NCBI GenBank assembly: GCA_037953625.1 | Contig: CM075653.1 | Coordinates: forward strand, 4,092,001-4,156,000 | DNA: 64,000 nucleotides | Direction of reading: 5' to 3' | Origin: Crotalaria pallida | Lineage: Eukaryota; Streptophyta; Magnoliopsida; Fabales; Fabaceae | Shown here: in pieces, positions 40,870 through 51,813 of the stretch | How the letters are laid out: every line of letters begins with the position of its first letter | How positions within the stretch are numbered: the stretch's first letter is position 1 | Made by a program: the position numbers and the translations under genes | Notes under the pieces: generated by a model | The model's input: only the letters and a program-made list of their open reading frames with translations | Told to the model about the DNA's origin: nothing | Database searches by the model: none

Positions 40870-43800
40870 TCATTTCTTTGCAAGCAGCTTCTTTGGAAGC
40901 TTATCCAGCGGGGTCGACTTGAGAAGAAAAAGCCTGGCAGCACGCTCCTGCAAAGTACCTCCACATTTCAACCCGCGAGATTGCAGCTCAGATTTTAACC
41001 TTTCCAGACCAAGAACCTGTTAAAAAACATGGAACATGACTAGTGATCAAACTTTGGAGGCTATATAATGTTCATGACAAGTGGAGTTCTACTGTTCTAG
41101 TTTATAACTGAGGTGACATGTTAAATTAATATGGTAGACAAGTATCTCTGAAACTACATGTTTATCACATAACATTCTATTCAATTTTTATTTTTTGGAT
41201 AAATAAATAACAGTCTGTTAAATTATGTAAAGACTAGATTCATCAATTTAGATTCGAGATATAAATGAAGCATATAAACATAGCAAAGGGCAGCACACGA
41301 CAGAAATAGTGGACATTTCTCAGAACATACCTCAAGTTCTGCAGCTGAATTAAAAGTATCAAAATTCAGAGGCTCCTCCAATGTTGGAATGCTTGCCGAG
41401 GTCTCTCCATCGACAAGTGCTTTATGCTGAAGAGATTCATCAATTTCCATATTATATTTGCTTGCATCAGCCACATTCTCTGAGCTTGCAATAGTTGAGG
41501 CTCGACTAACTGCTACATCAAACTTTTCAAACACAACTCCGTTGCAAACCTGAGCTCCACTATCTTCAGCACTAAATTCAGAAGCTACAGACACGGGATC
41601 AATAGCAACATCACCGTGTGATCCAACAGATTCCACTTTGGCTTCTACAACAGTGTCTTTCTCTTCTTCAGATCCACTTTCACATGAACCTGCACCTGAA
41701 GAGCCTCCATCATGTTTCTGACCAGTTACTGAACCTAAACTTCCTTCATTCTTGTTAGAGTCTGACTCATTCTGGCTATTCAATAAAATGGACTTCTCGT
41801 TTTCCTCATCATCTTCACTGGAATAATCACTGTCATTTTCATTCAATTTTCTCTTCCCCATCCTAGAAAAAAAAAACAGCTTAAATATTAATATCAGCTT
41901 ATAAAATCCTTTATAGTGCATGTGTGAGAGTGAAGCATGAAAAGTCAACAATACAGTTCCTCAACTAGCCAAAGTCGAGAAAAGTTATCAAGGAACCACA
42001 CGAACACAATTATTTTGCATAAAACACCACATGTAATAATCAGAGTAATTGAAATTGAAGCTCATTATTTTAACCTACACAAGCCCAAAGCAAAAGTAAA
42101 TACATGATATCATATGATCTTAACATCGCAACACTTAATTCATCTAATGTTACGGAAAAATAAATACTTTAGAAAAAATGTTACCGAAAGTAGACATAAA
42201 AACAGAATAGCACATCAGCATCAAATATGTAACCATGATTTTACATTGATATAACATTTTAAACCTTCATCTTAAATTAAGCCCTATACTAATTGAGAGA
42301 CAAGGTCACCGCAATGCAAAACCAAAATCAAACAACTAACAGCAACAGCAACAAGCCAACAACAACCAATCATTTTCACACTGGGTGGGGTCAATTGCAT
42401 GGATCAAAGGACGCCATAATATCCTATCGAAAACCATATCTATAGACTAATAATTCAAATCTATAATTCTAAATCCTTCGTAATTATTTCACCTATATTT
42501 TTTTGACTTTTTTCTTGGTCTCGCTCCCTCTACCTCTAACTATTGAGCTACTCTGCATCTGATCTGCTTTCCTTACAGGATCTCTCACGGGTCTTCTCCA
42601 CACATGCCCAAGCCAATCTAAGCCAATATTCATCTATTATTCTACCATAGGGCTACCTTTACTCTTTTTTTTTTTTTTTCTAATGCAACTATTTCTAGTC
42701 CTATGTTGTGTGTCCACTTGTCAAAAAAACAACTATCATCATAAAAAACAAGACCAAACAATTACCTACCTCAAAGTATTAAGCTACAGTTACAAACACT
42801 TGCAAACCTAAAGCTACAGGTTTTCTAGGTCACCCTCTACCTCTAACAATTAAGCTTATCCCTATCACCTTTACTCACCTTACCATGGTGGCTTCCACAG
42901 GTCTTCTCAATGCATGCCCACACCACCTAAGCTGATCAAGCCATCTTTTTTCTACAACAGGTGCAACCTAAACTTTTTTCTGTCACGCATCTATTCCTAA
43001 TACTATCTCATCTATCATGTCCACTCATCAAACAACAACTCTCACCAACAAAAAAACACAAACAATTTAATATCTCAAAAAGCTAAAGCACCTACCATAT
43101 CTTCACCAAATAAGCAAATGTGACATTTCAATTTTCAATCGTTCGTCTTAAATTATGTTTCCTACTAATTGAGAGACGACAACACCATAATGTAAAACAA
43201 CAGCTATTACAAAAAATAAAATAAAAATCGAACAAGTACACACCAAAAAGTAAAAGCTAAAGCATTTACCATATCTTCAACTTCTTAGCACCACCTTTAT
43301 CTCCAGCATATGAATCACCTAAGGCATGATTTTAACATCTTTTTTCTAAAATAGGTGCCGAACTGCCAATTCAGCTTCATCCTAAAACAGGTTTTGTTTG
43401 ATTATGGTTTTACAGGGTAGTGATCTTCTCTATAATGCTTAAACCTCCTAAGGCAATACTCTACCATCTTTTCTACATACAATATAGGTGCTGCCTCGAC
43501 TCTCGTCCAATTCATCCATTCCTAATTCTATCTCGTCAAAGAACAATCATTACCAAAACAACCAAAATATCAAACAGATGCAATCTTCAAAGTAAAACCT
43601 TAGAAACACCTACCATATCTTCAACTTCTTAGCACCAGCTTTATCTCCATCATGTCAACCACCTAAGGCGTGATTATAGCATCAAATTTCTAAAATATCA
43701 ATTAAAAACACATTCTTTACTAATCCTATCTCGTCTAGTCAACTCATCAAACAAACAACTATCACCAAAACAATCAAAACATCAAACAAATTCAAAGACA

Positions 43801-44554
43801 AGATCACCAAAAGCTAACACTAAGATCAAACAAACTATTTCATTGCTCAAAGCAAAAAACCTTTAAAAACAAACACTTACCATATCTTCAACTTCTTCTT
43901 ATTAGCATCATCACCTTTACCACCTTCCTCACCCTTCCTCTTCCCATTCCCATTCATCATCAAAGCCTCCTTAACCGAAAGCGCCACCTCAGCGACGCAC
44001 CTCTCACTCTCCTCCCTGTACTTAGCCACATACTTACTAGCCTCTCCTTCACCCAACCCCTTCTTCCCTTTCCTCATCTGCTTCTTCAAGAACTCCTCCG
44101 CCACCTTCTCGAGCTTCCGTTCCTCCTCGCCGGCCTTCCATTCTTCCAGCCTCTTCTCCGCATTCACATGCCTCAGCCTCCTCCCACTCATGTCGCGGCA
44201 CGCGTCGAAATTGTTCGTCTTTTTCTGCCCGGCCTTTGTCGCCGCACCACGGAGCAGCGATCCGAACCCTCCTTTACCACCCTTGAGACGCAGAAGGAGG
44301 CGCACAGTGGGGAACATGTTGGTGCTGCTGCTGCTATCGCCATCGCTAACGATGGTGTCGGTGTCGGAGAGGTTTCGGGTGCCGGTGACGAGGCGCTGGT
44401 GGAGAGGGGGGATTCCGGTGATGTGGAAAAGGCGGTGCTTGATGGAAATTGGGGAGAGGATTGGGGAATTGAATTTTAGGGTTAGGGTTTTGCCGTCTAA
44501 GTGCTTCACGAAGAGATTGAAGATCCTTGTGCTGCTGTTGTTGTTGGATTCCAT
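40870..44554 (-). CDS. SDE2: SDE2 homologue (ubiquitin-like/SAP splicing and genome-stability factor), three exons
   Basis: Exons on the minus strand: 44554-43881, 41862-41331 and 41016-40870, with GTAAGTG, GTATGT and matching CTAG/CAG splice sites; frames join exactly to give 450 residues. Residues 1-90 form the Sde2 ubiquitin-like fold, ending in the diagnostic GGKGG cleavage motif at residues 92-96 followed by FGSLLRG. A Lys/Glu-rich helical region follows (130-220), then a low-complexity acidic exon 2, then a C-terminal SAP-like domain (RLKSELQSRGLKCGGTLQER.AARLF). In fission yeast and humans the precursor is cut after GG and the C-terminal part acts in pre-mRNA splicing, and in replication-stress control in humans. 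An upstream in-frame ATG at 44746 lies in transposon sequence, so 44554 is preferred. It appears to be the only intact host gene here. Confidence 0.88.
42495..42625 (-). mobile_element. RTE-type LINE reverse-transcriptase tail, fragment 1 (SDE2 intron 1)
   Basis: The minus-strand frame reads LDWLGHVWRRPVRDPVRK, then QSSSIVRGRGS, matching the extreme C-terminus of plant RTE-like LINE proteins (usual form ...RWFGHV.RRP...IVRGRGRP). About 45 residues survive. Confidence 0.6.
42825..42945 (-). mobile_element. RTE-type LINE tail, fragment 2 (SDE2 intron 1)
   Basis: A second copy of the same motif on the minus strand: LRWCGHALRRPVEATMVR, stop, then SLIVRGRG. It lies about 330 bp from fragment 1. 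The repetition within the intron may reflect local tandem duplication. Confidence 0.6.
43091..43880 (-). repeat. Degenerate tandem duplication of the exon 1/intron 1 boundary of SDE2
   Basis: The last ~35 bp of exon 1 and its donor (43874-43915) recur inside intron 1 at about 43611-43650, 43261-43300 and, shorter, 43091-43110. All copies keep the junction GATATG followed by GT (GTAAGT at the real site, GTAGGT, GTAAAT and GTAGGT in the copies, minus strand). Flanking intron sequence is also partly repeated between copies. Confidence 0.65.
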
Positions 44555-44694
44555 TGTTGAATTGAAGGGGAAGTAAGAAGAAGGAATTTGGGATTTGGAG
44601 AAGAAAAAGGGGAATTTTTTTTGGGGAAATTGGGAAATTAGGGATTGCGATGAGAGAGAGAGAAATAAATCGTGAATTGGATAAAGAGTGGGTC

Positions 44695-44710
44695 GGCCCA
44701 AGATATATAC
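44695..44710 (-). promoter_or_regulatory. SDE2 core promoter: TATA and TGGGCC element
   Basis: On the minus strand TATATAT (44703-44709) is followed downstream by TTGGGCCGACCC (about 44690-44701). TGGGCC elements are common in promoters of plant growth and housekeeping genes. The TATA starts about 150 bp upstream of the ATG and only about 12 bp from the end of the transposon at 44722. Confidence 0.5.
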
Positions 44711-44721
44711 CAAAAATATAA

Positions 44722-45880
44722 GAGCATCTCCGATGCCAAACCCCAACTTTGGTTCTTAGGTGGTCCTCATAGCATTTTTTTTTTATATTATCTCACACTT
44801 CCCCATATCTTAACACGATTTTGCTTCAACCCCAAGAACTCAACCATGGTTATTGAATGGAACCCACACGCTACCCCACATTACTTTTTACATATTATTT
44901 AAATATTACATATTATAATAAAAATTAAAATGTAATTCAATTAATACTAATAATTCAACAACGATAATTTAAAATTACTAAAATACATAAAAAAATAATT
45001 AAAAATACATTAATTTAAATGAAAAATAAATAAAATTACATATAATGATTCAATTAATACAAATAATAAAATATATAAAATTACTAAAAATACAAAAAAT
45101 ATAAATATAAAATACTACTCACTCTCTACAATCTATAATTGAGTCACGTAGACACATACATGGGCAATTAAATTACTCACTCTCTTCTTCAACGGTAACA
45201 AAAAAATTGAAATTAAACCCTTTCTCTCCCTCTCAACGCTCACTCTCTTCCTTTTCCTCTAAACACTCATTTCCTCGTCTTCCTCTCTTAACCAAACAAC
45301 ATAGACTCTTCCTTTTTTCCTTTTTCTCTCTCTCACTCTCATCACTACCTCGATCGTCTCTCTTCAAGTATCTCTTCACTTCATCGTCCCTCTTCACTGC
45401 CTCCATCGTCTCTCTTCCATTGTCCCCACGCGATTTTGCTCAAAAAAAAAACATCAAAGGGAGTCTCCAAAGGCTCTGCATGTGGCTGGATTTCGATCCC
45501 CAAGCACCAATTTTGTGTTGGCATAAAGATTTGGGATTAGGGTTTTTAATTTTCCCCTTTCATTCTTCTAATTTCAATTTTCTATTTTATGTTTTTTTTT
45601 CTCTAATCTGGAATGGAATTGTTGATTATGATTATTATGCATGTATTTTTTCTCTTCTTCTTCACTGTGCTGGCTCAAGGAAGAAGAAAGGCATTTTTTT
45701 TTTACTTTTTGGTGTTTTTTCGTATGGTGTCTGGCTCACAACTGGCCTCAAGCACCGTTTCTTGGCCAAGCCACGATGCTTGGCAAGAGCTGCCACATAA
45801 GCCACCTCCAACGCCCTCCAGTTCTTCAATCCCGTTCTTCACAGAAACCCAGAGTCAAGAACCCTGGGTTGGAGATGCTC
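44722..45880. mobile_element. PIF/Harbinger-like non-autonomous element upstream of SDE2
   Basis: Ends GAGCATCTCCGATGCC and, inverted, GAGCATCTCCAACCC, flanked by TAA on both sides (44719-44721 and 45881-45883). The 1.16-kb interior has AT-rich sequence and a CT-rich part that gives a 197-codon open frame (45207-45800) of Ser/Leu/Phe-rich composition with no domain. No transposase is present. Confidence 0.65.
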
Positions 45881-46107
45881 TAAGTGTTTTAATTGTTGGA
45901 ACTAGCAGTTTTTGAACTCCTTACTTAATTTTGAACCCCCTTAGTTTTATAAAAAATTCCAAAATATCCTCGTTGGAAATATACTCTTTAAAGTTTAAAG
46001 ACTTAAAAAAAAATATTCCTTTATCAACATTCTCATAATCCGCTCATCTATTTCATTCATCTTCGTTGTTCTTGTTATCTACATCACCCTACCCGAAAAG
46101 TAAAAAT

Positions 46108-47465
46108 ATAATTGGTTGTAAGCTCTTAGATCAACTTAGTTGCAAAACAAATAAGGCTTAAATATATTAGGGGTCCTTGTAGTTTGCTCCTCTTTTGTCA
46201 GGTACTCATGTTTTTTTTTCAATGAAATTACCCCTAAAATATTCTTCGGTTTGAAATATACCCCTCCAAACTATTTTCGACCACCGGTGGTGACGTGGAT
46301 GACCGGAAAATCATGTCATCCAATCGTTTTTTAACACGTGGCTATTATTTTTTTTAAATTAAAAATTAAAAATTTGTTTTATTTAAAATAAATAATTTAT
46401 ATTAAAAAGTAAAAAAAAAAGAACAAAGCATCACTGAAGAAGAAAGAAGAAGAAGAGCAGGAGATGAAGAAACGAAGAAACCGGCGCCGCCGCCGGCAGA
46501 AGGAAGAGGGAAGGAAGAAGAGAAAGTCGACGGCAACGGCGAGTCTCTCTCTCCCTCTTCCTCGATCTCTCTCACTCTCTCTTCCTCGATCTCTCTCTCT
46601 CTTCCTTCTCTCTCGATTTCTCTCTCTTCCTCGATCTCTCTCTCTTCCTTCCTTCTTCCTTCCGTCGCCGCCGCCGGCTTCCTCTTCTTCCTTCCTCCGG
46701 CGCCGACGGCGGCGGTTTCTTCCTCCCTGCTCTTCTTCTTCTTTCTTCTTCAGAATTGCTTTGTTCGTTTTTTTTTTATAAAAAAAAAATTTAATATAAA
46801 TTATTTATTTTAAATAAAAACAAATTTTTAATTTTTAATTTTTTTTTTTAAAAAATAATAGTCACGTGTCAAAAAACGATTGGATGACATGATTTTCTGG
46901 TTATCCACGTCAACACAGGTGGCCGGAAATGGCTTGGAGGGGTATATTTCAAACCGAAGAATACTTTAGGGGTAATTTCATTGAAAAAAAAGAAAGGGAT
47001 ACCTGACAAAAGAGGACCAAACTATAAGGACCCCTGAACATATTTAAGCCAACAAATAAATATAATTGATTGTAACTTCTTGGGTCATCCTATTTGTAAA
47101 ATATAGTGATAAACTTACCTCCAAGCGTACTGGGCAAAAATCAGTATACTTGATACTAAGCTCTTGGGTCAGCTTACTTGCAAAATATAGTGGCGAGTTT
47201 ACTCCTAAGCGTATTGGGCAAAAATGAATATACTTGGTAGTGAGCTTCTATGTTAGCTTACTTGAAAAATATAGTGGCAAGATATCCCCAAGCATACTAC
47301 GCACAAATCATTATAATTGGTTGTGATCTCCTCGGTCTGTTTACTTGCAAAAAAAAATCAGTATACTTGGTTGTGGGCTCCTGGGCCAGCTTACTTGCAA
47401 AATGTAGTGGTAAACTTATTCCCATGTGTATTGGGTACAAATTAATGTAAGCTCCTGGGTGAGCT
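46108..47465. repeat. Minisatellite with ~85-bp units, interrupted by a Mutator-like element
   Basis: Units containing ATACTTGGTTGT, GGGTCAGCTTACTTGCAAAA and CATACTGGGCAAAAAT-type words repeat about five times over 47051-47465, each diverged. A partial unit lies at 46108-46154, on the other side of the inserted element. Confidence 0.7.
46155..47050. mobile_element. Foldback Mutator-like element with ~400-bp TIRs
   Basis: Nearly the whole 896-bp element is one inverted repeat: GGCTTAAATATATTAGGGGT at the left end returns inverted at the right end, and even the GC-rich CGCCGCCGCCGG patches (46480 and 46665) face each other. It is flanked by a perfect 9-bp duplication AACAAATAA (46146-46154 and 47051-47059). 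The centre is CTCT-rich. Transcription would give a long hairpin RNA. Confidence 0.88.
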
Positions 47466-48964
47466 TATTGCTCATTAAACTTATCAAAATATGCCATTAT
47501 ATTAACTCAAAATATACGTAAACACACATGCACCTAACCATAAACATTTCAAACATAACTCAATGAATGGAGAGAGTGAGGTTGAGAGGGAGGTAACGGG
47601 TGCCGTGGGTGAAGGAAGGCATCGCTCTCTATGCAGTTGGTGAGGAAGAGAGTCGTGTTTTTCTGTGAGGAAATGGATTTTGTGGGTGCGAGCATAAGGT
47701 TATGAGTGTGATCGAGGGAGGGGGTTTGGAGGAGAACATTTTTTTGTGGAGGTGTTGGGAGAATGTAAGAGAATTGGGAAACTTAAGGGTGTTTTTGGGT
47801 TATTTGAAAAATAATGGGGTTCGAAAACTAGTTCTCTTAATTTTTGCCTCCATGATTAAATTTTTGGCCCCTATTTTTTTCACGAAGAAGACTAAAAATA
47901 TAATCAGTGTTAAATAGTTTTCAACTTTGAGATGTCGAAAACAAAAAATTTTCTGATACACCCTTGTCGAAAATATGTTCTAACTCACGAGTGTCAAAAA
48001 TGTAAATTTTTACATTTTCCACACGGGTGAGTCGGAAGTGAAAATTTTTGTCCTTAACAAAAGGTTTTGTTCTTCTTAACTTATCTGTTCCTCTTTTGTA
48101 TGACAAGTACCATGAACCATTATAATAACTAAGGAGTAAAAGACATAACCTGAAGTGTTTGTTCCTTGTCTGTTCCTCTCAACAAGGAGCAAAAGACATA
48201 CCTGAACCAATATAACTTATACGTTTTGTAGCGTATAATGCAGGACTCCCTGGACAAAAAAAACAATATCATATTTCTTGAAAATCTCTCTGGCCATCTC
48301 AGCAAAAGAGACAAACCAAGTTGGCATTGAATCTAGCTTGAAGAACATGAGGGATCCATGTTGAGTTGAAAGGTGTTTAATGGATCTATGGGCCATGCAA
48401 CAACTCTATGGAGGTTGGCAATGAAAGGGTAGTCCTCTTGTATTTCCTTTCTAATGAGAGTCTATTGTCGCGACTTCTCTCGATCATTTTGAGTGAGAAA
48501 TTTTTGCTTTGACTGTTTGCCTTTCTTTTGCTCCCCTTCTCGCTGCCTCCTATTCTCACTCAACTTCTCCCTCAATTCAGAGTGGCGGGAGGGAGCTCTT
48601 TCATTACTCATTCAATCTCGTAGATCGGGACCATTACGACAATTTGTCTCCATGCGTTCACCATTAGACCAATTGTACATCTTCAAGTACTAGGTGGTGG
48701 GAATAAGTTTCTCACTCCCACTACGGTGGCCAATGTTGTGTTGTAAGGTCCTTTGACTTGATTTATACGGTCAAGAAGTCGGGTCCCTACTGTTGCTATA
48801 TGACTTTGAGAAAAGTACCTTAGAATCAAGGTTATCGTTCTAGAATCAATATTTTGGTGTGTTTGTGCTTTTTTTTTAAAGTTCAGTTAACTTTCAGTTG
48901 AGTTACTTTGGTTTCTTAATTGCCTTTATAGATGTAGTGGTAGGTGTTAGGTACATAGCTGGTT
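47466..48964. other. Non-coding stretch, nothing recognised
   Basis: Short frames without domains. A ~25-bp direct repeat (AAGGAG.AAAAGACAT) occurs at 48131 and 48184. The part around 48480-48740 is CT/GA-rich and could be transposon leader, but I cannot assign it. Confidence 0.35.
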
Positions 48965-48969
48965 AATGA

Positions 48970-50311
48970 TGTAAATTCAACAAGGAATGCGTTATTTTGA
49001 TGAAGACAAATAGCATGAAGAGTCAACAACAACAAACCTCTTAGAGTCTTTTATTTCCCACACCATTGTAATTTCTCTTATTTATGTATGAGTGTGGGTG
49101 GTAGACTTAGGTTTAACTCAAGCGATAATGAATTCGTTAGCATGAATACTAGTTGAGTTAAATAGTTGAAAAATATTAGAAAGGGACTGACAAATTTGTA
49201 AACTATTTTTAAAAACTGTTTTAAGAAAGTAGCAGTGACTACTCGAGTAGCTTATGCACTACTCGAGTAGCCTGCTAAACAGAAAAGTTGTAATTTCTCT
49301 GTCTGCTCGAACTAATCGAGTAGTGCCTCAACTACTCGATTAGTCTGCCAAACAGAAAAACAACAACTTCTCTGTCTGCTCGAACTAATCGACTAGTGCC
49401 TCAACTACTCGATTAGCACGAGTCAATTTCATCAAGAAATCAGTTCCAAATATGGCTGCTGAAGAGGTAATCATGGGAGGAATCTTTCCTAATCTGTTGC
49501 TTTGGCTCCTCCCTGATTCTTGTGATTTTAATTATATATTTGATTACCTCTTCCAACCATCACACAGAATAATTTTCACAAGAACACTCCTGACTTTGCA
49601 CGGAAAACATTTTTGCATTTCATCGAATCCCTTTCTAAGACCTAATCTCAATTAGTATTCAAACTTTCATACTCATTTTTCAATTGAGATCTTTTGGAGC
49701 CGCATCTTTGTCATTTGAATTCACCATTGAAGAAAGGAAGGAACTCTTGAAGGTTTCAAGGAGTCCTGTTAGTGGAAGCGTTGAAGAGGTTCTTCAACCA
49801 TCAAGATCAACACAAATTGGGGTAGATTTCAAGAGTTTGGTACACTCTTGAAAGGGATAAGATTTATAGAGTGAGGTTCGCTTGTATCTCCTATTGTAAC
49901 CAATTTAATTGATTTTGGGTAAAAAGCTCCTTAAGGTTTAGGGGGGATTGGACGTAGCTCTCAAGTGGGTGAGAGTGAACCAGTATAAAAATTCGTGTTC
50001 TCTTTTTATCGCTTTCATTTATTTCTGCATATTTAATCTCTCCATCTGAACCTTAAGTTAGTCAATTATCTCGCTTCTGTTCGTAGTGTTCTTGACTGTG
50101 AAAGCAGCTATCTGAAAATCTGTTTTCTGCCTGAAACTGATCGCACTACTCGAGTAGTCCTTGAACTAATCGAGTAGTTCATCAAATTTTGGAAAATAGT
50201 TAGCGCGTTAAATTGATAATATCAATCACATCCGAAAAATTAATATCGTTGCTTCCATTTACTATTCACCCCCCTCGAGTAAACTGTTAGGCCGCTTGTT
50301 GGTTTTCAACA
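48970..50311 (+). mobile_element. SIRE-like copia solo LTR
   Basis: A 1342-bp LTR beginning TGTAAATTC and ending TTTTCAACA, flanked by a perfect AATGA duplication (48965-48969 and 50312-50316), with no PBS or coding sequence. It contains paired palindromic words (ACTACTCGAGTAG, AACTAATCGAGTAG) at 49230-49420 and 50150-50180, and near its end the TTCACCCCCCTCGAG motif typical of SIRE-type LTR ends. It probably formed by LTR-LTR recombination. Confidence 0.8.
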
Positions 50312-50316
50312 AATGA

Positions 50317-51813
50317 GGAATTCGAGATTCCCGCCAACGCTAGCCTTTATGATGAGGGTTTCATTCAATAAATGCCCTTTATATCTCTTGAAAAGATAGC
50401 TTGCTTCCTGATGCTCTTTTTTCACGAGTATCCGCTTATCAGACCTCTAGGAGTAAGGTCTTATGACTCATGAGAACGATGGTCATGAAACCGCTGATCC
50501 GTGAATCTATTGTTGACTGGACATCCGTTGACCCATGGATCTGGTGTCCATTATGCCCATGAAACCAGCTAGTGAGTGATGTCCACTAGGCTAGTGGCAC
50601 CGTTGAACCAATTAACATTGGGTCGTTAGTCTATCCATCATGCCCCAGTAATCCGGTGCTATTTATAGCCGCTAAACCGGTGACCACGTGACAGTAGATC
50701 TGGCCCATAACAAGCATCAATAGTAGATTCGATGGAACTAGATTTATAAAATTATGCAATGTGGCAATGTTTATGTAAACTTTTGTCTGTGACGTTAGTA
50801 TTTAATGGAACCAAATGAACGAAAAGATTAATTCCAAAATTTTGAATTTTATAGGGACTAAAACCTAGCAAAAAAACTTACAAGGACTAAATGCAAAATT
50901 GACCCTATTGACAAGGACCAAACACTTAATTTACCTTTCTTTTTACAGACCCTAAATTTCATACCGTAAAGTTTTGACATGCCATAAGTTGATATTGGGT
51001 TAAAGTTATCAATGGTCAAGAAATTTTAATAGTTACCTTTACACATTTTTTTATTTTTTTTAAATTAAAGAATCCATAAATTATAAAATTTAATTTGAAT
51101 GTCTTTAAAAAAAGAGAGAGAATTTGTGACGTCCTAAATTATACTTTACTTTATTTATTGAGATTAAAGCGTTGAAAATTGTACTTTATGTACTCAATTA
51201 GAAAAATGATACGAATAAAATTTTCCTTTAACTTTGATTCAAAAGAAACTTGGATTTGTACCATAGAAATTCAACCTTGTTTTTATGTAAATAAATTGAA
51301 TTCGGCTTAATAACAGTGTAATAGTCCAATGCGTGCAAAAAAATTTGAGACAACATCTTTTCATCTATTAACGAGAAAATACTTAGCTTTTTATTAGAAT
51401 TAATCGTTATCTCGAAATCTCTAGTGATAGCAAATTAATAACAGTTGTCAGATTCCTTTTTACTTAAAATCAAAGTGCGTGGAATAAAATGAGTACCCAT
51501 TAATCATTTGAGATAAAACATCATATATATATATATATATATATAGAAAGATCATAGAAAGTGGTACATCATCATCAGCAGATAGTCGGGTACATCAGTA
51601 GTGATACAAAATTCATAGTCAAAGTCCATAAAAGTAGCAAAAGTACATCATAAAAGACCTCAGCTCAAAGGCATCTCAAAAATATATACAATATAAATAC
51701 AAATCAAAATAGATGCCCCAGAGTAGGTCAACCGATCCTCATAAGCTCCATCCATAGTCCACTGCAGCTACATCCCTAGCCTAGGATCCCTACCATCTAT
51801 ACTATGCCCGAAC
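50317..51813. other. Non-coding stretch, possible old LTR remnant
   Basis: No gene. 50750-50950 resembles a MITE flank (GGACTAAATGCAAAATTGAC). At 51126 a TGTGACGTCC motif follows a purine-rich run and could be an LTR boundary of the older element that contains the coding-like remnant downstream. (TA)n at 51523-51544. Confidence 0.35.

Noticed and set aside
41223..41330. Apparent C-terminal extension of SDE2 exon 2 (short Cys-rich tail)
   Set aside because: GAG is followed by a good GTATGT donor at 41330, and the continuation in exon 3 restores the conserved SAP-like domain.
44555..44746. Upstream in-frame ATG giving a longer SDE2
   Set aside because: The extra 64 residues are hydrophobic and low in complexity and begin inside the transposon end; the ubiquitin-like fold starts just after the 44554 ATG.
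45207..45800. A 197-codon open frame, Ser/Leu/Phe-rich
   Set aside because: It lies wholly inside the Harbinger-like non-autonomous element, is low in complexity, has no domain, and overlaps other open frames produced by CT-rich sequence.
46464..46781. A 105-codon frame starting with an Arg/Lys-rich stretch, resembling an RS-type protein
   Set aside because: It is produced by the mirrored GC and CTCT patches in the foldback Mutator-like element; composition alone explains it.
48945..50311. Alternative start of the solo LTR at TGTTAGG (48945)
   Set aside because: It gives no matching flanks, whereas a start at 48970 gives a perfect AATGA duplication.
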